Assembly: GCF_030269925.1 (NCBI RefSeq)
Contig: NC_085127.1
Location: 10,175,501-10,239,500, forward strand
Reading direction: 5' to 3'
Source: Bombyx mori
Lineage: Eukaryota; Arthropoda; Insecta; Lepidoptera; Bombycidae
DNA: 64,000 nt
Numbering within the stretch: the first letter of the stretch is position 1; each line of letters starts with the position of its first letter. Below the pieces are notes generated by a model. That model had not been told where the DNA came from. It saw nothing but the letters and a program-made list of their open reading frames with translations, and did not search any database. The position numbers were made by a program, and so were the translations under genes. This document shows positions 11,252 through 22,402 of this stretch, in pieces.

Positions 11252-11485
11252 TATTATAAGTTGTCTGGTTAACTTATAAAATTTGCACACTTGTCTTGAA
11301 GTTGGTGAAACTTTTCGTTGTAAGGTAATTCCATGACATAATTACGTAGATAGGAACAGTAAGTTAACCTAATAAATAACATGACAAAATAACGATAGGT
11401 AGTATTTTTCCTATAAATTCCGAATCGATTGTTCGGCACAGTCGTTTTACTGTTCTGACTGACTAAATTGTGTTATACTTTTTCA

Positions 11486-11600
11486 GAAACGTGACGATGA
11501 TGTTCCGGTTTTCCTGATGCAACCCATCGACGATATAAGAACGTATTGCAACAACAAAGCGCTTCAGGCCAGAAGATCGGTGTCGCCTATGCCCAATTAA
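11486..11600 (+). CDS. candidate terminal coding exon, unrecognised gene
   Basis: A pyrimidine-rich acceptor (ATACTTTTTCAG) is followed by a phase-0 frame of 37 codons ending in TAA. The peptide runs KRDDDVPVFLMQPIDDIRTY and finishes SVSPMPN. An ordinary AT-rich 3' region follows. Together with the exon at 10100 it may form the end of a plus-strand gene. No domain is recognised. Confidence 0.45.
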
Positions 11601-12119
11601 AGCGGAAAAAAAAATTGAAATAATCTTTAGGATTGCCGTGAAACATTTATAATTGTAAAACTTAAAACTAATTACGTTAACCCGATAAGTGTGTTATTAT
11701 GAATACGTTTTCAAGTACTTAATTAACTTTCAATACTATTACGATTGTACATAATAGTAATATAATGTTTGAAAAAAAAGTCTTACTGGCTCTAGGCTCT
11801 TTAGTCGATTAGTTATTGCTGCTAGACCGAAACATCGAGAGAAAACATTAAACAATATTTAATGATCATTTTCTTAATACCACATATTTAATTGGAACTT
11901 CGTGATCTTGAAAATATGAAATACCGTACATAATTATTATTTGCTCAAAACAACAAATCGTATTAAGTTCAAGAACCTCTTTGTTCACGAAACTGGGCGA
12001 TAATTTATTGTCTATTCCCATTGTTTATTCCAAAATTTGAATATTGTTATTTCAATAGTGTATCAGTCATACAACATAAATGTGTGTGTATCTATTCCTT
12101 TTTTTTTTTTTTTTTTTAA
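11601..12119. other. possible 3' UTR, otherwise featureless
   Basis: AT-rich DNA downstream of the candidate terminal exon. No repeat recognised until the T-run near 12100. Confidence 0.3.
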
Positions 12120-12250
12120 TTCAATGATTTTTATTTATTATAAAAAAAAGAACACAATATTCCTAACCTAAAAGTACATGTTATTATCCGCAACATGCTT
12201 CGTCAGATTACAGAAATAAAGTTATCAGCAACATGCTTCGTCAAAAAGTA
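12120..12250 (-). repeat. repeat E copy with internal GCAACATGCTTCGTCA doublet
   Basis: The reverse complement of about 12148-12245 recurs at 21620-21715, including the doublet and the AAAGAACACAATATTCCTAA end. It probably belongs to a larger retroelement tail. Confidence 0.6.
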
Positions 12251-12443
12251 CAATACTTACTTTCAGCTGCAAGCGTCGTCATAAGTAACATAAAGGTCCA
12301 CGCTAACAGCAATCTATTTATGTGTAACAGGAAGTAAGCTAAAATATTCCTAAGAATCTTAAGGTGTCTTTCGTGACTACAGAAAACAGATGAAAATGCG
12401 CTGTTAGAATTTCGGTCAACAATTAAATACTTTGGTCAAATTA

Positions 12444-12642
12444 TGGTAGGACCTCGTGTGAGTCCGCACGGGTAGGTACCACGGCCCTGCCTATTTCTGC
12501 CGTGAAGCAGTAATGCGTTTCGGTCTGAAGGGTAGGGCAGCCGTTGTAACTAAACTGAGATCTTAGAATTTATATCTCAAGGTGGCTGGCGCATTTACGT
12601 GGTAGATGTCTATGGGCTCTAACTAAGCAATAAAATAAAAAA
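12444..12642 (+). mobile_element. Bm1 SINE, 3' half with internal deletion
   Basis: Core intact to GTCTATGGGCTC. The CAGTAACCACTTAACACC...CACCCAT block is missing before CTAAGCAATAAA. Confidence 0.85.
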
Positions 12643-14391
12643 TCTTAGAACAACTTTAAATGCCACAATAAACCAATACTTTTTTAATTCTATAGACGAG
12701 TGAACAAGTTCACGGCCAGCTTAATGCTAAGTGATTGCCGGAGTCCATAAACATCTCAAACGTGAATGAAGAGCTACATTGAGATATGAGACTTAAGTCT
12801 CAATTAGTTTCAATCTCAATCAGTTTCAAATGTGTAATACCCAAATTATTGTGAATAAAATCTTTCTATCGAATTTTAAATATTTGTGAAATGTATTTTC
12901 ATAAATAATGGGCATGTCTTGCTTTTAATTAAGGAAGTTGCAAATTTGAGCCTTTTTCAACTTGTCCCGAAAGTCCCTTTATGTTCGTAGTCGTGAGCTG
13001 ATAAGATGTTTCAAAATCAATCTCTCGTGAAAATTGTTGTTTCGAAGTACATTAGTATTAGTTTTGCATAGGTTAGTCGTTAGAAATATAATGAAAAGAA
13101 GGGACCTTTTATTAGTTTCGTTACTAATTGTTTTTCTTTTCCCATCGGACTCGCATAGTAACTATCTATTATGGCGGTTTCCTATTACTCCGGTTCTATA
13201 TTAAACCGGAAACGCTTTTACGAAAATCGTTCTTTATTTATGTATGTTAACGAACCAACCGGAGGTCTTTTCCGAACTAACTGTATAAACAACGCCCAAT
13301 CAAACCGTTAATGTATCGATCCTATTTCATATTAAAACAAATATGGATAACTCGTGTGAATAAATCGTTCCAGTAAAAGAATACTAAAATACATTTTCCT
13401 TCAAAAAAAAAAAAAAACTACTGTATTTGAATGCAAGCGCGTAATGTAGTAAGTACAAATTTTAATCGAGCGGAGTTCCGGATTTCTTGCTGCCTTTTGT
13501 ATTGCTTTACATTACGGACTTAGTATTACGAACACAATCACTGAAATTTCCAGTTTTGGAATATATGTATTTATTATACATTTCTCTTTTGTATTATCAT
13601 TTACATTATTACTTGTATACGTTGGAAGAGCAATGTGTCCTAATATTTTTTATGATTCATTAAGGATCGTCAGTAGCTACTGAACAAAAAAAAAATAGAA
13701 GAAATAGTTAACAACAGTAAACAGTTAACAAATAGGCAAAAACAAATCAAACTGTTTTATTTTTGCCTATTTATATAAATAACTAAAAAAAGAATATCTA
13801 TTTCTCAATAATATTGAAATTTTACATTAAATTTAGGGCTTCAAAAACAGCTACCTCACCATACCTATTTAAAATCATGGTTTGAGATCTGAATTTTCGG
13901 ATCATTGTACTTCTCTAGTCTTACTAGTCAAAACCCTAAATTAATTTTAAGTCGTTATTATGTTATAAAGGGAAAGTTAATAGATAAATATCGAAATTTC
14001 CTTTAGGACTAAATCTTTTGAAATTTAGTTACCCACATAAGTTTCTTAATCTTTTAGATTAGCTATTGTGTCATGATGAAAAGATGGATAACAAAATTGG
14101 TTAGTTTTCAAATTGATTAAGAGAATGCGATAAGTCTTACTAAATTCAAGAACTTGACGCACCTAGATACAACATATTTTATTAATTTGTACTTTTTATT
14201 ACCACTTTTATACAATTTTACATAACTGTCTCAAGAAGCTTCAAGAAATAAATAGAAATTAACAAACTAAGGTCATATTACGTTGTCTACGTTTACTTTG
14301 TTTTTATTGATGTAGGTATTCAAATACATTTTTGTGAATTGATTATTTTTGTTTCAATTTAAATTAATTGTCATTAGAAATATATATTTTT
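12643..14391. other. no recognisable gene
   Basis: About 1.7 kb of AT-rich sequence with scattered short frames. No supported exon, repeat end or RNA gene. Confidence 0.4.
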
Positions 14392-14695
14392 GGAACGAAG
14401 TTCCTTATCGCGCGTTGTGAAAGGGGACTAAACGGAAAAAATTCTTACGAAAAGTTGTCACGACACCTTTTAGATCCGTCATTCTGACCAATCAACGTGT
14501 AGGCGCTTATCGCGTGACATTGCTCGTATCCGATTGGTCCGCGTAATGAGTACAGTTTCTCGAGATAGCGTTTCAACAATAGTAATTTAGTTCATAGTAT
14601 TGTTTTTTTCTTCTTCATAATGCCGTAATTTATTATAATAACTTTAAAAAAAAATTACAATTCCTTCACTAATTAATCGAAAGGAACTTCGTTCC
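14392..14695. mobile_element. MITE-like element with GGAACGAAGTTCC ends
   Basis: The left end reads GGAACGAAGTTCCTTATCG. The right end is its near inverse (CGAAAGGAACTTCGTTCC), giving about 16-bp terminal inverted repeats around 300 bp of non-coding DNA. A related copy is at 30447-30740. Both copies lie next to SINE-2 in the same relative arrangement. Confidence 0.55.
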
Positions 14696-14855
14696 ATCCG
14701 GGTGTCCCTTGACACCTCTGAAGTTTTTTTTTTGTTGCTCCTGTAGGCAGACGAGCATACGGCCCACCTGACGGTGAGTGGTTACCGTCGCCCATAGACT
14801 TCAGCAATGTCAGGGGCCGAGCCAAGCCGCTGCCTACCGTAATGTAAAACGTAAA
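14696..14855 (-). mobile_element. SINE-2 family copy (not Bm1)
   Basis: Read on the minus strand: GGCAGCGGCTTGGC, ATTGCTGAAGTC, ATGGGCGACGG, then GTGGGCCGTATGCTCGTCTG, then an A-run. It matches 22245-22402 and 30289-30411. Its tail resembles the Bm1 tail. Confidence 0.65.
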
Positions 14856-15030
14856 GGTCTCTATATACTCTTGAGACTTCAATGTTATGGGTTAAAGTGG
14901 GTGGGAGCATTGACGATATGTGTACATTACATATATCTATGGTATTTGATAAATACTACACCAAATGATCTTGGCTTGATTACCGATTTACGCAAATAAA
15001 AATAAATTGTAACAACGAACCGAAGTGTAA

Positions 15031-15406
15031 TTGATTACTACTACTTACTATTACTATACTGGCACTTGTACTAGTACTATAGTACATATTACTACAGTTA
15101 CTACTGGCACTTGAATAGATTCCATTGGTCGCTGAATCTTGAATTTTCCTCAGCCTACTTGGTGGTGGTAATTGCACAATACTTCGTGAAATTTGGATTT
15201 TAAAGACAGACTTATATATTATAATATTGATTACTACTACTTACTATTACTATACTGGCACTTGTACTAGTACTATAGTACATATTACTACAGTTACTAC
15301 TGGCACTTGAATAGATTCCATTGGTCGCTGAATCTTGAATTTTCCTCAGCCTACTTGGTGGTGGTAATTGCACAATACTTCGTGAAATTTGGATTTTAAA
15401 GACAGA
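15031..15406. repeat. exact 180-bp direct duplication, 16-bp spacer
   Basis: Copy 1 is 15031-15210 and copy 2 is 15227-15406. They look identical base for base. The unit contains the palindrome GTACTAGTAC and two ACTGGCACTTG words. Confidence 0.92.
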
Positions 15407-15807
15407 GTCTATTATAGTAAGTTATTTCTCTTTCGAAAATGTTTACTATAATTTTGCATACTAAATTTTAAATTTGGTAAGGTAAAGGGAACAATTAACA
15501 TGACTATCGTGAATGGAAGTTTTGTCTCCTCTACTTATATAATTACCGACACAACTTCGAACATTTCTCTAGATATCTACAAACATATTGTATAAAAATT
15601 CTGACAAAAGTGTACTGCATATACATATACTCAAATGACTTATTCATTTCTAATCTTATTATAGTTTACATTTTTAATGAGTTATTGTTTTTTAAACATA
15701 TTATTCGTCCTATCTTATGCTTCATTATATATTTTTATAATGAAGCAATATATTTTATCCGGGCTATCTTCATACTAAGCCTTTAAGGTAACATACTACT
15801 ACATTTT
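15407..15807. other. no recognisable gene
   Basis: AT-rich spacer with no supported feature. Confidence 0.4.
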
Positions 15808-16053
15808 TTACTGGTGGTAGGACCTCTTGTGAGTCCGCACGGGTAGGTACCACCGCCCCGCCTATTTCTGCCGTGAAGCAGTAATGCGTTTCGGTTAGAA
15901 GGATGGGGCAGCCGTTGTAACTATACTGAGACTTTAGAACTTATATCTCAAAGTGTGTGGCGCATTTACGTTGTAGATGTCTATGGGCTCCAGTAACCGC
16001 TTAACACCAGGTGGGCTGTGAGCTCGTCCACACATCGAAGCAACAAAAAAAAT
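15808..16053 (+). mobile_element. Bm1 SINE, 3' half
   Basis: Truncated at ACTGGTGGTAGG like the copy at 11001. The tail is degenerate (AAGCAACAAAA). Confidence 0.9.
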
Positions 16054-16335
16054 ATATATACTAAAATGCTATATTAGAACTATGGAAAATATCGAGCAAC
16101 ATGTGTAAATTACGACAAGGAAAAAATGTAATTAGTTAAGCCAGCGCTTGGGTTTGCTGGGTATTAATTCGGTGCGAGAGAAAATTGGAGATTTTTCTAA
16201 TGAAAATTTCTTATGTAAGGAATTGAGTGTGATGATTTCGTTTTCAAATGATAAAATGTACGATGGTAAAATTATATGAAACTACAACGCTAGTTTACAC
16301 ACACTAATGTACCTACCATCAGTAGTGTATCCAAG
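16054..16335. other. no recognisable gene
   Basis: Short single-copy-looking spacer between two Bm1 elements. Confidence 0.35.
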
Positions 16336-16780
16336 TTTTTTTTTGTTAATTGCTTATATGGGTGAGAGAGCTCACGGCCCACCTGGTGTTAAATGGTTAC
16401 AGGAGCCCATAGACATCTACAACGTAAATGCCGCCATTTACTTTGAGACATGAGTTCTAAAGTCTCAGTATAGTTACAAGGGCTGTCCACCCTTCAAACT
16501 GAAATGCATTACTGCTTCACAGTCGAAATAGGCAGGGCGGTGGTACCTACCCGTGTTGACTCACAAGATGTCCTTCCTACCACCAGTAACTAAGCAAATT
16601 ATAATTTTGCGAGTTTCATTTTTATTAAACGATGTTATTCCTTCACCGTGGAGGTCAATCTTGAACATTTGTTAAGTACGTATTTCATTGGAAAACTTGG
16701 CACCTGCCGGCGGAATTCGAACACCGATGCATCGCTACATACGAATGCACCAGGCGTCTTATCCTTGAGTCCACGACGAC
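16336..16780 (-). mobile_element. Bm1 SINE, full length
   Basis: Read on the minus strand: a tRNA-derived head beginning GTCGTCGTGG, with box A-like and box B-like (GGTGTTCGAATTCC) pol III promoter words. A tRNA-unrelated body (GACCTCCACGGTGAAGGAAT) follows, then the core GGTAGGA...GTACCACCGCCCTGCC and an A-rich tail. At about 445 bp it is a complete, diverged copy. Confidence 0.92.
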
Positions 16781-16890
16781 ATCAAAGTATTCCAAGTATC
16801 TAACTTCAAGTTTTTTTTGTCGGCATCGGCCTAGTATAGCGTCGTTCCATCGTTCCATCTCTTGACATGGGTGTAGGTGTAGGTGACTTA

Positions 16891-17603
16891 TGCCGAGTTT
16901 ACATTACGAAATTAGTGTCATGCATGTTGAGCTCAGTTTCACGAAAGTAGTTTCGATATACGCGAAAGTAATTTCGTTAAAAAATTAGTGTCGCGAAATC
17001 CACAGTATCGCAGTAACCATGGCGCCGTTAGCATCAAAGCTATAATTTGCTATATTCAATGTAGCTAAAGAAATGCTTATATACCTATAAACTTAAAAAA
17101 AGACTATCAAGAAAAAAAAAGTTGGTATATTCGAGGATGGTCAACAAGAAGGCATTTAGGTGCAATGAAGTTAGTCTCTGAATTAGCAGATGAAGATCCT
17201 GAGAGTTATAAAAACTATTTTCGAATGAGTGAAGATAATTTTGATTTTTTACTATAGGTGTTTCGGGACCCTTGTCATTGATATTCATTAATAAGATCTA
17301 TATTTTTTTCTGTATTCCATCATTGGTTTGCCATTTTCAACGCTTGAATCGCGTCCGAAATAACAATACACACGTCCGCACAGCGCAGGCCCTTTCGCGA
17401 CATTAGTTTCACGTCGCGTTTACACTATGAAATTAGTTGCATGACATTAATTTCACCAAAAAATCGCGCAGGGCACGAAACTAATTTCCATGCATGAAAT
17501 TAATGCATGCATTACGAAAGTATTAAATTACACGTGAAACTGTTGGTAAAACTAATGTCACGAAATTAATTTCACGCCACTAATTTCGTAATGTAAATTC
17601 GGC
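16891..17603 (+). mobile_element. PIF/Harbinger-type non-autonomous DNA transposon
   Basis: The target duplication TTA (16888-16890 and 17604-17606) flanks terminal inverted repeats of about 25 bp beginning GCCGAGTTTACATTACGAAA, with one mismatch between the ends. A 3-bp TTA/TWA duplication is typical of PIF/Harbinger. The interior holds a short piece of Harbinger transposase. Both subterminal zones are crowded with variants of ACGAAATTAATTTCACG, possibly binding sites. Confidence 0.85.
17123..17256 (+). pseudogene. Harbinger transposase N-terminal fragment
   Basis: The plus-strand frame reads WYIRGWSTRRHLGAM, then SELADEDPESYKNYFRMS, then a stop at about 17256. This matches the start of PIF/Harbinger transposases (W-x-R-x-W, RR-x-LGA, DPESY-x-N-x-RM). 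No downstream DDE domain remains, so the element would depend on a transposase supplied in trans. Confidence 0.8.
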
Positions 17604-17606
17604 TTA

Positions 17607-18595
17607 AGGGATTTACCGGAGACGGCATTGCTCTGAGTACACTAACTTAATTTGATTTCACCATCCTCTCAATTTCTATCGCGAAGCATTCGTGCATTCC
17701 ACTTTGTCAGATGCGTGTTACATGATACAATTGAAACTTCAGCCTCATAAGATGGTGATGTCTATAGGCTCCATTAATCACTCTACACCGTATCGGTCAT
17801 GACCATGAAATGAAATGCGTTTATTTCAGGCAACTCAAGCCCATAAAATGTCACATACAATTACATAACATCTAAATCAAAATACAATAAAATTAAAATT
17901 ACAATTTATCAGAATGACTAAAAACAAAAACAAAAAATGAAACCAAATCAAAATTATTAAAATTAAAATTGTCAACTACTAATATAAAATTAAAATTAAT
18001 AAAATAACTAATGTACTATTTTAACGAAATATCATGCAATCACTCACCGGAATCGATGACTTCGTCTTCTCACGCCGTATCACTTAGGGAGAAGGGTATA
18101 GGGCAGGAATGGATAAGGATTAGCGATGAGACAATACTTTAGCGTAGACCGTGAATATATGCAGGTACCGTCCCGTTCGAGACGCAAGACAAAGTGAGAG
18201 ATGTCAAATCGCGAAGGCACCGTCAAATCGCGACCCGTGTTGCCGTGGTAAAAATTCAAAAACTAACGGATTGGTTTCGAACACCAGTCACTGTGTTAGA
18301 TTAGCGAGAGACAGATGCTTATTACAACAGTGTCTTTATATAGGGGCAGTCCAGTCTGTTTGCAATCATGGCCAGGACCGTGTTGGAGCTGGCCCGCACT
18401 CTGACGTTCAAGAATCAATAAAAAACGCACAATTTCGTAGTTTATTGGCATCTCGAATTTAGACTTTGTTCACGAACTTTGTATTTCTTCAATATGGGTT
18501 TTATCCTTTTTGGAAAATAGGCATCTTTTTTGGAAACACATATATAATTTTTAATTTCTATAATTAGCGCATATAAGGGCGGGTCGCTTTTTAGT
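17607..18595. other. no recognisable gene
   Basis: Contains a faint Bm1-tail-like patch near 17755-17795 and a short GC-richer frame at 18151-18462 with no familiar motif. Confidence 0.35.
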
Positions 18596-18680
18596 TACTC
18601 GCGATTAGGGACATGTTTCTGCTCGAATAATAAGCAGTCGTGTCATCGCTAAATAACGCTAGGTGTATCAGCGACACATC
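18596..18680 (-). pseudogene. Jockey LINE reverse-transcriptase fragment, left piece
   Basis: Translates on minus as LALFSDDTTAYYSSRNMSLI. This corresponds to the catalytic FADD block of the intact ORF2 at 41154-44036 (nucleotides about 41940-42015), with alanine replaced by serine. It continues at 19059 after an inserted Bm1. Confidence 0.75.
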
Positions 18681-19058
18681 ATCCCGCAGGCGGGTACCAA
18701 TTTTTCTAATGAAATACGTACTTAACAAATGTTCACGATTGACTTCCACGGTGAAGGAATAACATCGTGTAATAAAAATCAAAAACCCGCAAAATTATAA
18801 TTTGCGTAATTACTAGTGGTAGGATCTCTTGTGAGTCCACACGGGTAGGTACCACCGCCCCGCCTATTTCTGCCGTGAAGCAGTAATGCGTTTCGGTTTG
18901 AAGGGTGGGGCTTCCGTTGTAACTATACTGAGGCCTTAGAACTTATATCTCAAGGTGTGTGGCGCATTTACGTAGTAGATATCTATGGGTTCCAGTAACC
19001 ACTTAACACCAGGCGGACTGTGAGCTCGTCCACACATGTAAGCAATAAAAAAAAAAAC
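18681..19058 (+). mobile_element. Bm1 SINE inserted in a Jockey fragment
   Basis: Starts within the tRNA-like head (ATCCCGCAGGCGGGTACC). The flanking word ATCAGCGAC appears before (18668) and after (19067) and is the likely target-site duplication. Confidence 0.85.
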
Positions 19059-19110
19059 ATCAGCGACGACCGGAGAATGTCATTAATAAATAAAGATGCG
19101 TCGCAGCCTG
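19059..19110 (-). pseudogene. Jockey LINE reverse-transcriptase fragment, right piece
   Basis: CATCAGCGACGACCGGAGAA and what follows align with 42009-42050 of the intact LINE, resuming where 18680 stopped. Confidence 0.65.
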
Positions 19111-21299
19111 TTGCGGTTGTATTGTAGTATGTGCGAGCCTAATTGTACTCAAATGTTGTAACAAGATTCGCGATAATACAAAAGGATGTGTATAAAAAAA
19201 ACAAAAGTAAATCCGTTTATTTTTTATTCGAAATTGTTTTTAGCACATCTATACATAGAAAAATTTACTAATTATTATTAGTTGATAAACGAATACATTC
19301 ACTCTTAAAACTATTATCCGTGACATAATAATTCATCTTTGATGTGTATAAACAAATTTTCATTTAACACAAAATAATGTTTTAAATTTTCTAGAATTTT
19401 TTTCAATTAATAATTTCTTCAATCAATCAAAGAATTTCTTCAATAAATACATAACAAAAGAATGAATCTTGTAAATGTTGTAATTCATTTTGTAGGCAGT
19501 ATGGCTTTAGTAGCCTTCATGCCCTAAATCTGTCTAGACGTTGAGCGAAGCTTCTTTTTAGTTTAAGCGAAATTAAAATTGGCCCCCTTAAAGGCCAAGC
19601 CGATCGTTTTAAAGAGAAATATCAACGTAATCTTTATATTGACGACGGAGAAATTGAGAGACAAAAAAAACGGTGCGCGTGCAACTTGGTGCACGTGAAT
19701 GAAGTGAAACTTCTTTTTCGATGCGTAAGTATTGTGGTTTTCTTCATTTTTCATCCTTAAATGAGATGAGATTACTCTTGTAATAGAGAATGCTGTGTAT
19801 ATGAGATGCGATAGATTTTTTTTTTTTTTTTAAATACTTCATTATAATATTGGACGCTACTCGTTGCTAATGCTGGCGCTAACCTGTAACAGGTACAATA
19901 CGCGCATGCGTTACAGTGCACGCATTCACTCTCGCTCTGTCTCTTTCTATTCCACGGTAGCGTTTAACGTTTAACGCAACCTTGTTGGAAGTCGCATTAG
20001 AAGTTTCACTTCACAAAAAATACGATCCTTGGGAAACCTTTGTTGAAATTTGTTAATAATATTTTACTTTTCTTCTCGTAGCTTAAATATTATGGTAATT
20101 CTAAATCTTAATTCAAACTTGAGCTCGTTTTTACCTTAAATGGCCTGAATTGAAAAAATAAAATAATAAAGATTATAAATAAACAATTTTTGTATTTACA
20201 TTTCATACAATATGAAACAAATAACATAGATGATAGATTTGTTCGTTGAAATGTCTTATCGTTCAATGATATCTTTTTAATTGAAATAATGAATGGATTA
20301 TCGAACATAATTTTCCAAAGGATTCTTTCATAATTGAGGTCTAAAGGTTTTTTATAATAAAATTATTTTAGCTCATCATCAACATCATCTAACAAAAACA
20401 AAGATTGTAAGATATGACAATAATCTATAAAATATCTTTCCAAAAGTACGCTATTTATAATCTTCACGAATACTAAATTTATGACCTTAAAAATAGATAT
20501 TTTAGTCTCTTAAGCTCCTTATAAGAAACCCGACCAATGCTTACTTTACCTTTATAGCTAAATATTATATAAATGGCTTTAATACTCTTTGGTGAGTGTT
20601 AAGCCATTGCCGAACCAACATTACGATATATATTTTTAGCAAACTTATTCTTTCATTTTTTTAAATAGAGATATAATATATATTTTTTGCGATTACCTGA
20701 ACGCGTACGTTATAACACTTCACAATATAGCTTACAATATAACGTTCTTTTTAATTCTTCATTAACTTTTGTTTGGTAAGACCGTTTTTTCTAGTTAACA
20801 GATCACAACTCTACTTTAAGTATTATAAATTATATCGATTAATACAGAACTGACACAATACTAAATACAGTAAAATATCTTATTAGCTTAATGTATTCTA
20901 AGAAAATTTACAAAATTTCGATGAATAAACCCGTTTCTTCAAACAATAAAATATACGTAACTAATGCACAACATCTGAACAACAATGATCTAAGATACTC
21001 AAAACCACGGAATATATAACCTTATTTATCTATTCCGTGCTCAAAACGATTTCACTAGAATCTGTAAAATTTCACATACACATTTTAAAATATCACACCT
21101 AATTGAATTATTATTAAAAGATTATTAGAATTCTCAGACACATAACAAAATATCGAATTTCGTAATTTAAAATTCTCACAAACTATATTGTGGTTTCTGG
21201 GAACACCGAGCTAACAAGGTCTCGCATATTCGCTGAAGAAAAATTAGAAAACAGAAACTATTACACAATAATTACAACAAAACAATAAACAAACACAAT
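19111..21299. other. no recognisable gene
   Basis: About 2.2 kb of very AT-rich DNA. Frames at 19563-19754 and 20108-20308 look like chance. Nothing supported. Confidence 0.4.
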
Positions 21300-21430
21300 A
21301 AGTAGCTGGGCCAGGATGGTTACGTACAGCAAAGGACAGAAGCAAATGGAAATTCTTAGAGGAGGCCTTTGTCGAAAGACAAGCTGTTAAGAGGAGAGAT
21401 AAGCCGAATGCCGAGATATGTTTTAGTATA
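21300..21430 (+). pseudogene. LINE (RTE-like) ORF C-terminal fragment
   Basis: Plus frame reads AKDRSKWKFLEEAFVERQAV. The D-R-x-x-W...EEAF pattern is common at the C-terminus of insect non-LTR elements. Confidence 0.5.
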
Positions 21431-21544
21431 AGTTAATTTTACAGTTTTCTTACCTCTATTATTATCATTTTATGTTTACTTAAATAACTTAAACTCTAAC
21501 AGCTAACATATATTACATTACAAATAAGAGGAGGAATATTCTAT

Positions 21545-21563
21545 ATATATATATATATATATA
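21545..21563. repeat. (TA)n microsatellite
   Basis: Uninterrupted AT dinucleotides. Confidence 0.9.
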
Positions 21564-21599
21564 TTATGTAACCTCCATATGAGTTATGACATAAAGAGG

Positions 21600-21720
21600 T
21601 TAGGAGAGTTTTTTGACGAAGCATGTTGCTGATAACTTTATTTCTGTTATCTGACGAAGCATGTTGCGGATAATAACATGTACTTTTAGGTTAGGAATAT
21701 TGTGTTCTTTTTTTTATTAC
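21600..21720 (+). repeat. repeat E copy, inverted relative to 12120-12250
   Basis: Contains TGACGAAGCATGTTGCTGAT and TGACGAAGCATGTTGCGGAT about 40 bp apart, then AACATGTACTTTTAGGTTAG. Confidence 0.65.
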
Positions 21721-22244
21721 TTGAATTATGTGATTTTTCGAAGCATGACTCGACTGAGTCTTAAGAATATTATTGTAGCCTAACAGGGCAACTAAATATT
21801 AATTTGTAGTATAAGAGGTTAATATATTATACAGGCGACATAAATGTTAATTTGAATATTGGAACATTAGAAGAAGGAACATTAGAAATATAAAAACATT
21901 TTTGAATTTAAATGTCGTTTCTCTTTATAGAGCAACTCAATTTGTGCCATAGTTTTATCTTAAAAAAACGTTATTTTTATGTGAATAAAATAATACATTA
22001 TTATTGAATATAATTCTAAGCGGAATACCATTTTTTTGGCGAACTTAATGTGAAATCGTCGCAGCTGTGTGTTGGTTTCATGATGATCGCTCGTTCACTA
22101 AATGAATGGTGGGCGCGGTATGCAAAAGGCTCGGAGCTTGTTCTCGGGGTAGTCAGGTCATCACGCGGATTCGAAAGACGAACTCGTTTTCTTGACTGTA
22201 GAATCAATTTAACAATACTTAGTTAACACGGTGTTTTCCGAGCG
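21721..22244. other. no recognisable gene
   Basis: AT-rich spacer. The frame at 22016-22207 is unsupported. Confidence 0.35.
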
Positions 22245-22402
22245 CTATGACATGTCCTTCTTCAAACGAGGCTTGCGGAGACTTCTTTATGGTAGGCAGC
22301 GGCTTGGCTCTGCCCCTGGCATTGCTGACCTCCATGAGCGACGGTGACCACTTACCATCAGGTGGGCCGTATGCCCGTCTGCCTACAAGGCAACAAAAAA
22401 AA
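22245..22402 (+). mobile_element. SINE-2 family copy
   Basis: Most complete copy: ACATGTCCTTCTTCAAACGA head region, GGCAGCGGCTTGGCTCTGCC core, CAGGTGGGCCGTATGCCCGT tail and A-run. Confidence 0.7.
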
